From: Xylanibacter ruminicola
GTDB lineage: Bacteria > Bacteroidota > Bacteroidia > Bacteroidales > Bacteroidaceae
NCBI RefSeq assembly: GCF_900107775.1
Contig: NZ_FNRF01000005.1
Span: 62,001 to 126,000 of the forward strand
Direction: 5' to 3'
Length of the DNA stretch: 64,000 nucleotides
Made by a program: the position numbers and the translations under genes
Notes under the pieces: model-generated
What the model was told of the DNA's origin: nothing
What the model saw: only the letters and a program-made list of their open reading frames with translations
Database searches by the model: none
Shown here: piece by piece, positions 8,496 to 15,580 of the stretch
How positions within the stretch are numbered: the first letter of the stretch is position 1
Layout of the letters: the number at the start of each line of letters is the position of its first letter

Positions 8496-9510
8496 ACATT
8501 TAGCAGGCCTATGCCACGTAGCCCTTTGGGCATTCCTTTTCCTGTCGCCTCTTACATTCTGGAGAGGCACAGGAATCAAGTTTTTGCAGTACCTGATGTA
8601 CTGCATGCAGCCAGCCATGCTGATGCTAGTGTTCTATCTGAACTATCTGTATCTGGCTCCCAAACTCTTCGTGGCGGGCAGGCATCGCTACGACCTGCTC
8701 ATCAATCTGGCGCTGATTACCGCCCTGGGGCTCTTCCTGCACTACTGGAACGACTACGCCAACGAGTTGTACGGAGTACATGAACGCTTTGATGATGCGA
8801 TTAACGACGTAACCAACATCATGCGCGACTGTCTGAACCTGGCTATCTTTGCCGGTGGTTCTACCGCATTGGCATTGGCACGCAAATGGGTAACAACCGA
8901 ACAGAAGCTGCAGGAGTCGGAGGCTGCTCGCGCTCAAAGCGAACTGAAAAACCTGCGCTCGCAGATTAACCCCCACTTCCTGCTAAACACGCTGAACAAT
9001 ATCTATGCGCTGACAGCCATCGACCAGACACGCGCCCAGAATGCCATCCAACAGCTATCAAAAATGCTACGACATCTGCTATACGACAACCAGGAACGCG
9101 AGGTTACACTGGCAGATGAAATGCAGTTTATCGAGAACTACATTGCCTTGATGAAGATCCGCTTGTCGCAGAACGTCGATGTCACATTCCATCGACAGGT
9201 GGCCTTGCCTGGTATTAAGGTGGCACCACTCATCTTCATCTCGCTGATTGAGAATGCCTTTAAACATGGCGTGAGTCCTGTTGAACCCAGTTTTGTGCAT
9301 ATCAGCATTACCGCCACAGAACACGACATCACCTGTCAGATTGAGAACTCGAACCATCCCAAATCGAACGACGATCGCAGCGGTCATGGCATCGGTCTCA
9401 GTCAGGTGCAGCGACGTTTAGAATTGTCCTATCCCGGACGTTACACCTGGGAGAAAGGCGTTAATAAAGAAGGAAATATTTACACATCAACAATACATAT
9501 CCAGTTATGA
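8488..9510 (+). CDS. LytS/YehU-type sensor histidine kinase
   Basis: 340 residues. The N-terminal third has about four hydrophobic membrane segments. A short coiled coil then leads to the His_kinase domain, with phospho-acceptor His163 in LRSQINPHFLLNTLN, and a C-terminal HATPase with N-box IENAFKHG and G-box GHGIGLSQVQRRL. There is no separate periplasmic sensor domain, so the signal is probably membrane-borne. It is embedded in the efflux operon, which suggests sensing of membrane or envelope stress and self-regulation of the pump (inferred). It overlaps the response regulator gene by four bases (ATGA). Confidence 0.9.
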   Translation: MNKHLAGLCHVALWAFLFLSPLTFWRGTGIKFLQYLMYCMQPAMLMLVFYLNYLYLAPKLFVAGRHRYDLLINLALITALGLFLHYWNDYANELYGVHERFDDAINDVTNIMRDCLNLAIFAGGSTALALARKWVTTEQKLQESEAARAQSELKNLRSQINPHFLLNTLNNIYALTAIDQTRAQNAIQQLSKMLRHLLYDNQEREVTLADEMQFIENYIALMKIRLSQNVDVTFHRQVALPGIKVAPLIFISLIENAFKHGVSPVEPSFVHISITATEHDITCQIENSNHPKSNDDRSGHGIGLSQVQRRLELSYPGRYTWEKGVNKEGNIYTSTIHIQL

Positions 9511-10217
9511 CAATTACTTGTGCTATCATCGACGATGAGCCTCTGGCAGCAGGTCTGCTTGAGAGCTACGCCAAAAAAACTCCTTACCTGAGTTTGCAGG
9601 GAACCTACAACAGTGCCGTACAGGCCATGAAGGATCTTCGCGAAAACCCCGTACAGCTGTTGTTCTTAGACATTCAGATGCCCGAACTGTCAGGCATCGA
9701 GTTTGCCAAGATTTTACCAAAAGACACAAAGGTGATTTTTACCACCGCATTCCCTCAGTATGCTATCGAGGGCTTTAAAGTAAACGGCTTGGATTATCTG
9801 CTGAAGCCCATCTCGTATGACGACTTCATTAAGGCTACCGACAAAGCCATTGAATGGTTTACCGTTGCCTTGCGCCAGGACGTTTACCGCCGCGACCGCT
9901 TTATGTTTGTAAAGAGCGACTACAAGCTGCAGCGTGTGAACCTCGACGATATTCTGTATGTTGAGGGATTAAAGGACTATGTACGCTTCTATCTGAAGAA
10001 CGGCGATAAGGTGATGTCGCTGATGTCGATGAAGAAACTGGAGGAATATCTGCCCAAGCCAGAGTTCCTTCGTACCCACCGTTCATTCATCGTACATATG
10101 AAGGAGACACCACTGGTAGATAAATTCCGAATTGTGTTCGACGAGGTGATGATTCCTATCTCCGACAACTATAAGGAGGAGGTTCAGCGATACTTCGACG
10201 AGCATACGCTGGTGTAA
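9507..10217 (+). CDS. LytTR-family response regulator
   Basis: 236 residues. Receiver domain (about 1-120) with acidic pair in AIIDDEP, phospho-acceptor Asp55 in LFLDIQMPE, and Lys in LLKPIS. A LytTR DNA-binding domain (about 140-234) has the characteristic ILYVEGLKDYVRFYL and FLRTHRSFIVH motifs. It is the cognate partner of the preceding kinase. LytTR proteins bind paired short repeats near promoters; the likeliest target is the operon's own promoter at 3817, but no paired site was identified. Confidence 0.92.
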   Translation: MTITCAIIDDEPLAAGLLESYAKKTPYLSLQGTYNSAVQAMKDLRENPVQLLFLDIQMPELSGIEFAKILPKDTKVIFTTAFPQYAIEGFKVNGLDYLLKPISYDDFIKATDKAIEWFTVALRQDVYRRDRFMFVKSDYKLQRVNLDDILYVEGLKDYVRFYLKNGDKVMSLMSMKKLEEYLPKPEFLRTHRSFIVHMKETPLVDKFRIVFDEVMIPISDNYKEEVQRYFDEHTLV

Positions 10218-10237
10218 GATTGCAAACTGCGTTTTAC

Positions 10238-10340
10238 AAAAGGTAAAAAAGTAAAAGGGTAGAAAAGTAAAAAAGTGATAAAATAGGAATTCATTAGTAA
10301 CTTTTACCTTTTTACTTCTTTACCTTTTTACTTTTTTTTG
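10238..10340. terminator. Long purine/pyrimidine inverted repeat, likely bidirectional terminator
   Basis: A purine-rich arm of GTAAAAAG-like units (10238-10276) and a pyrimidine-rich arm of CTTTTTAC-like units (10299-10338) are imperfectly complementary over about 38 bases, with a 22-base loop. The right arm ends in a T run. It lies between the response regulator and the aldolase promoter, so it probably ends the efflux operon. Confidence 0.6.
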
Positions 10341-10348
10341 TACCTTTG
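10341..10348 (+). promoter_or_regulatory. -7 box of the aldolase promoter
   Basis: TACCTTTG, directly after the T run of the inverted repeat and 43 bases before the aldolase ATG. The -33 region falls in the T-rich arm of the repeat and is not resolvable. Confidence 0.6.
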
Positions 10349-10391
10349 CAGGCGTTAAAGCGACAATTATTCATTTAAATTTAAAGATATT

Positions 10392-11393
10392 ATGGTTAAT
10401 TACAAGGAATTAGGACTCGTGAATACTCGCGAGATGTTCAAGAAGGCAGTAGCTGGTGGCTATGCTATCCCCGCTTTCAACTTCAACACAATGGAGCAGA
10501 TGCAGGCTATCGTACAGGCTGCTGTTGAGACCAAGTCACCTGTTATCATGCAGGTTTCAAAGGGTGCTCGTAACTATGCTAACGCTACAATCCTGCGTTA
10601 CATGGCTGAGGGTGCAGTAGCCTATGCCAAGGAGTTGGGTTGCGAGAAGCCTGAGATCGTTCTCCACCTCGACCATGGTGACAGCTTCGAGCTCTGTAAG
10701 GACTGTATCGATATGGGATTCTCAAGCGTTATGATCGACGGTTCTTCACTGCCTTACGAGGATAACATCGCCCTGACAAAGAAGGTTGTTGAGTACGCTC
10801 ATCAGTTCGACGTAACTGTAGAGGCTGAGCTCGGCGTTCTCGCTGGTGTTGAGGATGAGGTAGTAGCTGAGGAGAGCCACTATACAAAGCCTGAGGAGGT
10901 TATCGACTTCGCTACTCGCACAGGTTGCGACTCACTGGCTATCTCAATCGGTACTTCTCACGGTGCTTACAAGTTCAAGCCCGAGCAGTGCACACGCGAT
11001 CCTAAGACTGGTAAGCTCGTTCCTCCCCCACTCGCATTCGACGTTCTGCACGAGATCGAGAACAAGCTTCCTGGATTCCCCATCGTTCTCCACGGTTCTT
11101 CTTCAGTTCCTCAGGACGAGGTTGACACTATCAACAAGTTCGGTGGTAACCTGCCCGACGCTGTAGGTATCCCCGAGGAGCAGCTCCGCGAGGCTTCTAA
11201 GAGCGCTGTTTGCAAGATCAACATCGACTCTGACTCTCGTCTGGCTATGACTGCTGCTATCCGTCAGTACCTGGCTGAGCACCCCGATCACTTCGATCCT
11301 CGCCAGTACCTGAAGCCCGCTCGTGAGAACATGAAGAAGATGTACATCCACAAGATTGTGAACGTACTCGGTTCAGACGGCAAGCTCGGATAA
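10392..11393 (+). CDS. fba: Class II fructose-1,6-bisphosphate aldolase
   Basis: 333 residues. It cleaves fructose 1,6-bisphosphate to glyceraldehyde 3-phosphate and dihydroxyacetone phosphate in cytoplasmic glycolysis. The catalytic and zinc motif HLDHGD (His92, Asp94, His95), a second zinc ligand region VEAELG, and phosphate/zinc site motifs SIGTSHGAYKF and VLHGSSS are all present. The codon use differs from its neighbours: it favours a small set such as GCT, GTT, CTC and TCT, typical of very highly expressed genes. It is a single-gene unit with a strong terminator at 11419. Confidence 0.95.
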   Translation: MVNYKELGLVNTREMFKKAVAGGYAIPAFNFNTMEQMQAIVQAAVETKSPVIMQVSKGARNYANATILRYMAEGAVAYAKELGCEKPEIVLHLDHGDSFELCKDCIDMGFSSVMIDGSSLPYEDNIALTKKVVEYAHQFDVTVEAELGVLAGVEDEVVAEESHYTKPEEVIDFATRTGCDSLAISIGTSHGAYKFKPEQCTRDPKTGKLVPPPLAFDVLHEIENKLPGFPIVLHGSSSVPQDEVDTINKFGGNLPDAVGIPEEQLREASKSAVCKINIDSDSRLAMTAAIRQYLAEHPDHFDPRQYLKPARENMKKMYIHKIVNVLGSDGKLG

Positions 11394-11418
11394 TCCAAGC
11401 ATCACATTATAAAAAAAG

Positions 11419-11458
11419 TCCGAAAGTATCATGCTTTCGGATTTTTTTTGTATATTTG
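11419..11458 (+). terminator. Aldolase terminator fused to the next promoter
   Basis: TCCGAAAG (11419-11426) and CTTTCGGA (11434-11441) form a perfect eight-base stem with a seven-base loop and eight T. TATATTTG (11451-11458), the -7 box for the GH43 gene, starts two bases after the T run. Confidence 0.85.
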
Positions 11459-11491
11459 CAGCCTGATAATAAACCTAACAATACGAACAAG

Positions 11492-13156
11492 ATGAAGACG
11501 AATGTTCTTAAACTCAGTTTAGCAGCTGTTTGTTGCATGGGTCTGGCTGCATCGTGCACCCAAAAGGCTGCAGTTGTAGAAAGTCAGGAACTTACAACAC
11601 TCAACACCGTTGGAAACCCCTATCTGCCCTTGTGGGAGCATATCCCCGATGGCGAGCCCTATGTGTTCGACGACCCTGATAATCCAGGCAAGCAGCGTGT
11701 GTATATCTATGGTTCGCACGACAATCTGAAAGATGCCTATTGTGGTCGCGACCAGGTGGTATGGTCGGCTCCAACCGACGATCTGAGTCACTGGCGTTAC
11801 GATGGCATTATCCTCACCGTTAACAGAAATGCCCGAGGCGAGGTTTTCGACTCGGCAGCTACAGCCGACGTGCTGTATGCGCCCGATATCACTTTGGTAA
11901 CCGATACCACAGGCAAGAAAACATATTATCTGTTCCCCAACGACCAGACAGGCTACCGCAATGCACTGATAGCCAAGAGCGACCGTCCGGATGGTCCTTT
12001 CGAAGTATGCAACTGGAGCAGGAAGAATCCCAACCAGGTTGAGGGTATCTATGGTTTCGACCCCGCTGTGTTTGTCGACGACGATGGTCGTGTGTATGGC
12101 TACTGGGGCTTTGAGCACTCATACGCCGCCGAGATTGATCCTGCCACCATGTGTACCGTTAAGCCTGGCACAGAGATTATCGATGGTATGGTATCAGGCC
12201 GCAACGAAGAGGGTATCTTCAGCTTCTTCGAGGCATCGAGCATCCGTAAAATCAAGGATAAATATGTGTTTATCTACAGTCGCTTTACCAAGGATGGCGA
12301 GTTTGGTTTGCCTACCAGCAACTACAACCTGGCCTATGCCTATAGCGACCAGCCATTGGGTCCTTGGACTTATGGCGGTACCATTATCGATGCTCGTGGT
12401 CGCGAGATAAACGAGAAGGGCGACACCATTGCTTCGGCTGTTCCAGATGGCAACACCCATGGCAGTATCTGCGAGATCAACGGTCAGTGGTATGTATTCT
12501 ATCATCGCCAGACGGGTACCAACGAGTATGCACGCCAGGCCATGGTGGCTCCTATCAAGGTAACTGTCGAGGAAGGCGAAGGTGGTAAGGTTGAGATTAC
12601 CGAAGGCGAATATAACTCCGAGGGATTTGCGCTCGCTGGTTTGAATCCATTCGAGCGCCACTCAGCCGGTATCGCTTGCTGGCTCACAGGTCCTACCCCT
12701 GCTGTGCACGAGTGGCCTAACAACAAGTTCTCAGGTTCGTATGTCGAAGTATCGTATGGTAACGATAAGAACTTTGACGATCCTTATGCCTTGGCCTGCA
12801 ATACCAACCGTGTGGTTAACAATACCGATGGTTCAATCGTAGGCTACAAGTACTTTAACCTCAACGAGAGCAAGGGCAAGAATAATCTGAAGCTGTCGTT
12901 GAATCTCATCCCTGCAGGTATCGATGGTACCATCCAGTTGATGCTCGATCGTCCTTGGACATCGCAGAAGGGCAAACTTCTTAGCAGTTTTGAACTCAAG
13001 GCCGACATGCCTCAGGAGGCCACCGAAGCCGTTTTCGACCTGCCAGAGCTGGCCAAGCTTTCAGGTAAGCACGCCATCTACTTTGTATTCAAGTCGAATA
13101 CCAAGCAGAAGTCGTTGTGCACCCTGTTGGATTTCGCATTTCAATATTCCGAGTAA
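11492..13156 (+). CDS. Exported GH43 glycosidase with C-terminal beta-sandwich module
   Basis: 554 residues. The lipoprotein signal ends in AASC. A GH43-type five-bladed propeller (about 40-380) has the early acidic blade motif VFDDPDNPG, the motif FDPAVFVDDDGRVYGYWG, and a candidate acid Glu in FEASSI. GH43 enzymes release arabinose or xylose from plant polysaccharides. The C-terminal 150 residues look like a CBM6-like carbohydrate-binding sandwich. ATG 11492 is chosen because it gives the signal peptide; an in-frame upstream frame runs into the promoter. It stands outside both PULs, and its stop is only three bases before trmO, an odd functional pairing. The exact substrate is not known. 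Confidence 0.82.
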   Translation: MKTNVLKLSLAAVCCMGLAASCTQKAAVVESQELTTLNTVGNPYLPLWEHIPDGEPYVFDDPDNPGKQRVYIYGSHDNLKDAYCGRDQVVWSAPTDDLSHWRYDGIILTVNRNARGEVFDSAATADVLYAPDITLVTDTTGKKTYYLFPNDQTGYRNALIAKSDRPDGPFEVCNWSRKNPNQVEGIYGFDPAVFVDDDGRVYGYWGFEHSYAAEIDPATMCTVKPGTEIIDGMVSGRNEEGIFSFFEASSIRKIKDKYVFIYSRFTKDGEFGLPTSNYNLAYAYSDQPLGPWTYGGTIIDARGREINEKGDTIASAVPDGNTHGSICEINGQWYVFYHRQTGTNEYARQAMVAPIKVTVEEGEGGKVEITEGEYNSEGFALAGLNPFERHSAGIACWLTGPTPAVHEWPNNKFSGSYVEVSYGNDKNFDDPYALACNTNRVVNNTDGSIVGYKYFNLNESKGKNNLKLSLNLIPAGIDGTIQLMLDRPWTSQKGKLLSSFELKADMPQEATEAVFDLPELAKLSGKHAIYFVFKSNTKQKSLCTLLDFAFQYSE

Positions 13157-13159
13157 TAC

Positions 13160-13831
13160 ATGGAGATACAACCCATAGCATGGTTTGAATCACCATTCCC
13201 CACAAAGTTTGGTATTCCTCGTCAGAGCGGGTTAGTGCCCGACCTGACGGGGCGTATCGTGTTTGCGCCAGAATACCGACAGATGGAGGCTGTTCGCGGA
13301 CTTGAAGCATTCGATTACCTATGGATTATCTGGGAGTTCTCGGCCAATCGCGATGCCGAGAAGAGTCTCACTGTGCGTCCACCCCGTTTGGGCGGCAACC
13401 AGCGTATGGGTGTGTTTGCTACCCGTTCGCCATTCCGTCCAAATAATCTCGGATTGTCGTGTGTGCGTATCGATCGCATTGAACACGATGCAAAATTGGG
13501 TCCCGTCGTCTATGTAAAAGGAGCCGACCTGATGCACCAAACGCCTATCTACGACATCAAACCCTATGTGGCCTATGCCGATGCCCACCCCGATGCCCGT
13601 AGTGGCTTTGTGGACAACACCGAGTGGGAGCCATTGAAAGTAGAACTCCCAAAAGAATTGGAAAACAAAATCCCAACTGATCAGGTAGCATCCTTGATTG
13701 CCACCCTGCAGCAAGATCCCCGTCCCCGTTATCACAACGACCCTGACCGCATCTACGGCATGCCGTTTCTCACCTTCGACATCCGCTTCAAGGTGGCTGA
13801 TAACGTATTAACAGTGGTAGAGATAAAGTAA
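13160..13831 (+). CDS. trmO: tRNA (N6-threonylcarbamoyladenosine37-N6)-methyltransferase
   Basis: 223 residues, close to the E. coli TrmO (YaeB) size. It adds a methyl group to t6A at position 37 of tRNA-Thr using S-adenosylmethionine. The family motifs are clear: FPTKFGIPRQSGLVPD, LEAFDYLWIIWEF, PPRLGGNQRMGVFATRSPFRPNNLG and GADLMHQTPIYDIKPY (both longer motifs are contiguous in the protein). The C-terminal part carries DPRPRYHNDP, also typical. It follows the GH43 gene by three bases, so it is probably co-transcribed. No simple terminator follows; an imperfect 17-base hairpin starts four bases after the stop. Confidence 0.93.
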   Translation: MEIQPIAWFESPFPTKFGIPRQSGLVPDLTGRIVFAPEYRQMEAVRGLEAFDYLWIIWEFSANRDAEKSLTVRPPRLGGNQRMGVFATRSPFRPNNLGLSCVRIDRIEHDAKLGPVVYVKGADLMHQTPIYDIKPYVAYADAHPDARSGFVDNTEWEPLKVELPKELENKIPTDQVASLIATLQQDPRPRYHNDPDRIYGMPFLTFDIRFKVADNVLTVVEIK

Positions 13832-13834
13832 AAT

Positions 13835-13918
13835 TTGCAAAGTACCTAGAGAAATTTTGCACTCTAAGTACTTTGCAATTGAAAAGTCCTTAGGAAAATT
13901 TTGCGCCTTAGTTTACAA
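13835..13918. repeat. 17-base inverted repeat and a diverged second copy
   Basis: Arms 13835-13851 and 13862-13878 are complementary at 16 of 17 positions with a 10-base loop (GAAATTTTGC core). A second unit (13881-13918) repeats the core as AAAGTCCTTAGG...AAATTTTGCGCCTTAGT. The two look like tandem, diverged copies of one element. The first may also act as a trmO terminator, though it lacks a T run. Confidence 0.65.
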
Positions 13919-13925
13919 ATAAAGC

Positions 13926-13995
13926 CAGTCCTTCTACACTAGGACTGTAATCCTTTAACCAAAATACTGGAGTCATCTCTAAGTAGTACTCCAGT
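13926..13995. repeat. Two further short hairpins
   Basis: CAGTCCT (13926-13932) pairs with AGGACTG (13941-13947), and ACTGGAGT (13966-13973) pairs with ACTCCAGT (13988-13995), the latter followed by CTTTT. Both stems are perfect. Confidence 0.6.
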
Positions 13996-14043
13996 CTTTT
14001 GTAACTAGTACTGAACGCATTATTAATCCATCTTTCATCAAAA

Positions 14044-14287
14044 CCTCTCAACCTCTCACTTAATACCCTTGAAGCCCTTATGTACAAAGCATTTCAGCCA
14101 CATGAGAGGTTTGAGCAACCTCTCACCCAACCTCTCACTCAACCTCCCCCTATTATTAAATTCAGCATATACACATCTCTGATAAAAAGTGAGAGGTATA
14201 GGGAGAGGTACAGTGAGAGGTTAGCTAAACCTCTCACGCTCCAAATCTCCAGTGTTTATACGGCTTTCAGCGCATTCAAGTGAGAGG
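14044..14287. repeat. Cluster of TGAGAGG/CCTCTCA heptamers
   Basis: Nine perfect copies in 244 bases: CCTCTCA at 14044, 14052, 14119, 14131 and 14230, and TGAGAGG at 14103, 14190, 14214 and 14281, plus a degenerate copy at 14203 (GAGAGG). Several form inverted pairs (for example 14214 with 14230). The cluster fills the gene-free stretch up to the end of dinD. Its role is unknown; iteron-like protein binding or an RNA-level function are possible. Confidence 0.75.
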
Positions 14288-14307
14288 TTGAGAGTATTTT
14301 AAAAAAA

Positions 14308-15162
14308 CTATTTTGGCAATTTCGATGTACTTTTCTGCATTAACTTTTCATCTTTCGCCACTTTACGTTCCACCTTCTTTATGTCCTCTGCAGGTGGCAA
14401 ATCCTCAGGCTTTATGCCACGTTGTCCAAGCATACCACGAACACTACGATTATTTTGCACATGTTCTGCAGCAATGTTGGTTTCGCCGTAAAGATCCTTT
14501 TGTTCTACATTATAGTTAGTCATTTCTGTAGCTAGATTCTTTGCTGCAATAGTTAGTGTTGGAAGATAGTCGGCCAAAGCACCACTTTTAATACCCAAGC
14601 GTTTTTTCATCTGCTCTGTTGTGAGTCCTCCAAACAAAGCACTATCGCCTTTTGAACGAATTCTGCCAAAGCCTTTATCGTCAACCCCTCGTTGGTAGAT
14701 GTTTCTACTCAGCTGCTTTTCTGATGCACGCAGACGTTCACGAGTATTTAAACGTGCTATTTGGTTTAGACGTTCTTCTATTAACTCAGCCCTACGAGTT
14801 TGTATGGCAAAATAGCTTTGCGCAAAAGCAATCTCATCCTTTTTAGGGTCGCCATTTTGAGCTATCAGGTAACAAGCATAGCGTGTGAGCATAAAGTCTT
14901 GTACATCACGCTGTGCACCCTTGGCTAAAGCTATCATTTTCGTGACCTCACGAAAATGATCATCCACGCTGACTCCCAGCGTCTTACACGATTCTATAGC
15001 TCGACCAATAGCCAATATAAAATTCTCCCATCTTGCATAACCAAGAACCTTTTGCAGCTCACGGGCATACCAAACTTCGATGTCATTACCATCCTCATCT
15101 TTTACAACTTCCACGATTGCATCAAAGGCGGATTTGTATTGCTCTATTTTCTGAATATCCAT
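14308..15162 (-). CDS. dinD: DNA damage-inducible protein D (DinD-like)
   Basis: 284 residues, matching the usual DinD length. The N-terminal BRO-N/ANT-like domain carries VWYARELQKVLGYARWENF, and family-specific stretches follow: DFMLTRYACYLIAQNGDP, FAQSYFAIQTRRAE, RGVDDKGFGRIRSKGD and FGGLTTEQMKKRLGIK. In E. coli DinD is LexA-controlled and inhibits RecA filaments; the role here is inferred from that. A TATCTTTG -7 box lies about 25-35 bases upstream (near 15188-15197, complement). I saw no clear LexA-type site. Downstream it abuts the heptamer cluster, an association worth testing. Confidence 0.88.
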   Translation of the reverse strand: MDIQKIEQYKSAFDAIVEVVKDEDGNDIEVWYARELQKVLGYARWENFILAIGRAIESCKTLGVSVDDHFREVTKMIALAKGAQRDVQDFMLTRYACYLIAQNGDPKKDEIAFAQSYFAIQTRRAELIEERLNQIARLNTRERLRASEKQLSRNIYQRGVDDKGFGRIRSKGDSALFGGLTTEQMKKRLGIKSGALADYLPTLTIAAKNLATEMTNYNVEQKDLYGETNIAAEHVQNNRSVRGMLGQRGIKPEDLPPAEDIKKVERKVAKDEKLMQKSTSKLPK

Positions 15163-15279
15163 ATCGTTTATAGTTTTTTAATTCTGATGCAAAGATAATA
15201 CTTTTCTGCTTAATAGTATAAGAATCATCCAAAATATTACGCCTTTAGAATGTTAAAAATCACTTTTTCTGCATAAAAC

Positions 15280-15310
15280 TTGGAAGTATCGAATATATTT
15301 CCTATATTTG
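15280..15310 (+). promoter_or_regulatory. Promoter of the BspA-like gene leader
   Basis: TTGG (15280-15283), 19 bases, TATATTTG (15303-15310). Transcription should start near 15314-15316, leaving a leader of about 265 bases before the ATG at 15581. Confidence 0.7.
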
Positions 15311-15314
15311 CAGC

Positions 15315-15509
15315 GTGCTTGGCGAATGCTGGGCGCATTACAGATTGCTCAATAGCCTTCCAAACACCACATCGAAGCTGACAGAGCAACAACTTTTCAT
15401 CAATTATTGGGAGTCGGCCCTCATAGGGCGCAGGCTTTCCCATGCATTGTTGATGGTTGTGGTGACCAGGAAGGCGTATGGCGAGAGTTCTGCGCTTTTC
15501 TTTTTATGA
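15315..15509 (+). CDS. Possible leaderless small open frame in the BspA leader
   Basis: A GTG-started frame of 64 codons begins almost exactly at the predicted transcription start and ends at TGA 15507-15509, 71 bases before the large surface protein. The product would contain LTEQQLFINYWESALIGRRL and end VVTRKAYGESSALFFL. I do not recognise a function and cannot exclude that this is a structured leader RNA: GCCCT and AGGGC around CAT (near 15417-15431) form a small stem. It may control the downstream gene. Confidence that it is translated is low. Confidence 0.3.
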   Translation: MLGECWAHYRLLNSLPNTTSKLTEQQLFINYWESALIGRRLSHALLMVVVTRKAYGESSALFFL

Positions 15510-15580
15510 AGAGGTGCTACAGATATACGGCCTAGAAGTATTTATTAACCGAGAATAAAGAAATCTAAATAATTACGCGT

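Noticed and set aside
14080..14283. 67-codon frame across the heptamer cluster (PLTQPLTQP)
   Set aside because: Its composition comes directly from reading CCTCTCA repeats in frame; no start signal or promoter, so I treat the region as DNA repeats. A remnant of a replication or primase gene is possible but unsupported.
15237..15443. 68-codon minus-strand frame in the BspA leader
   Set aside because: It is antisense to the leader and contains the promoter complement; no upstream signal.
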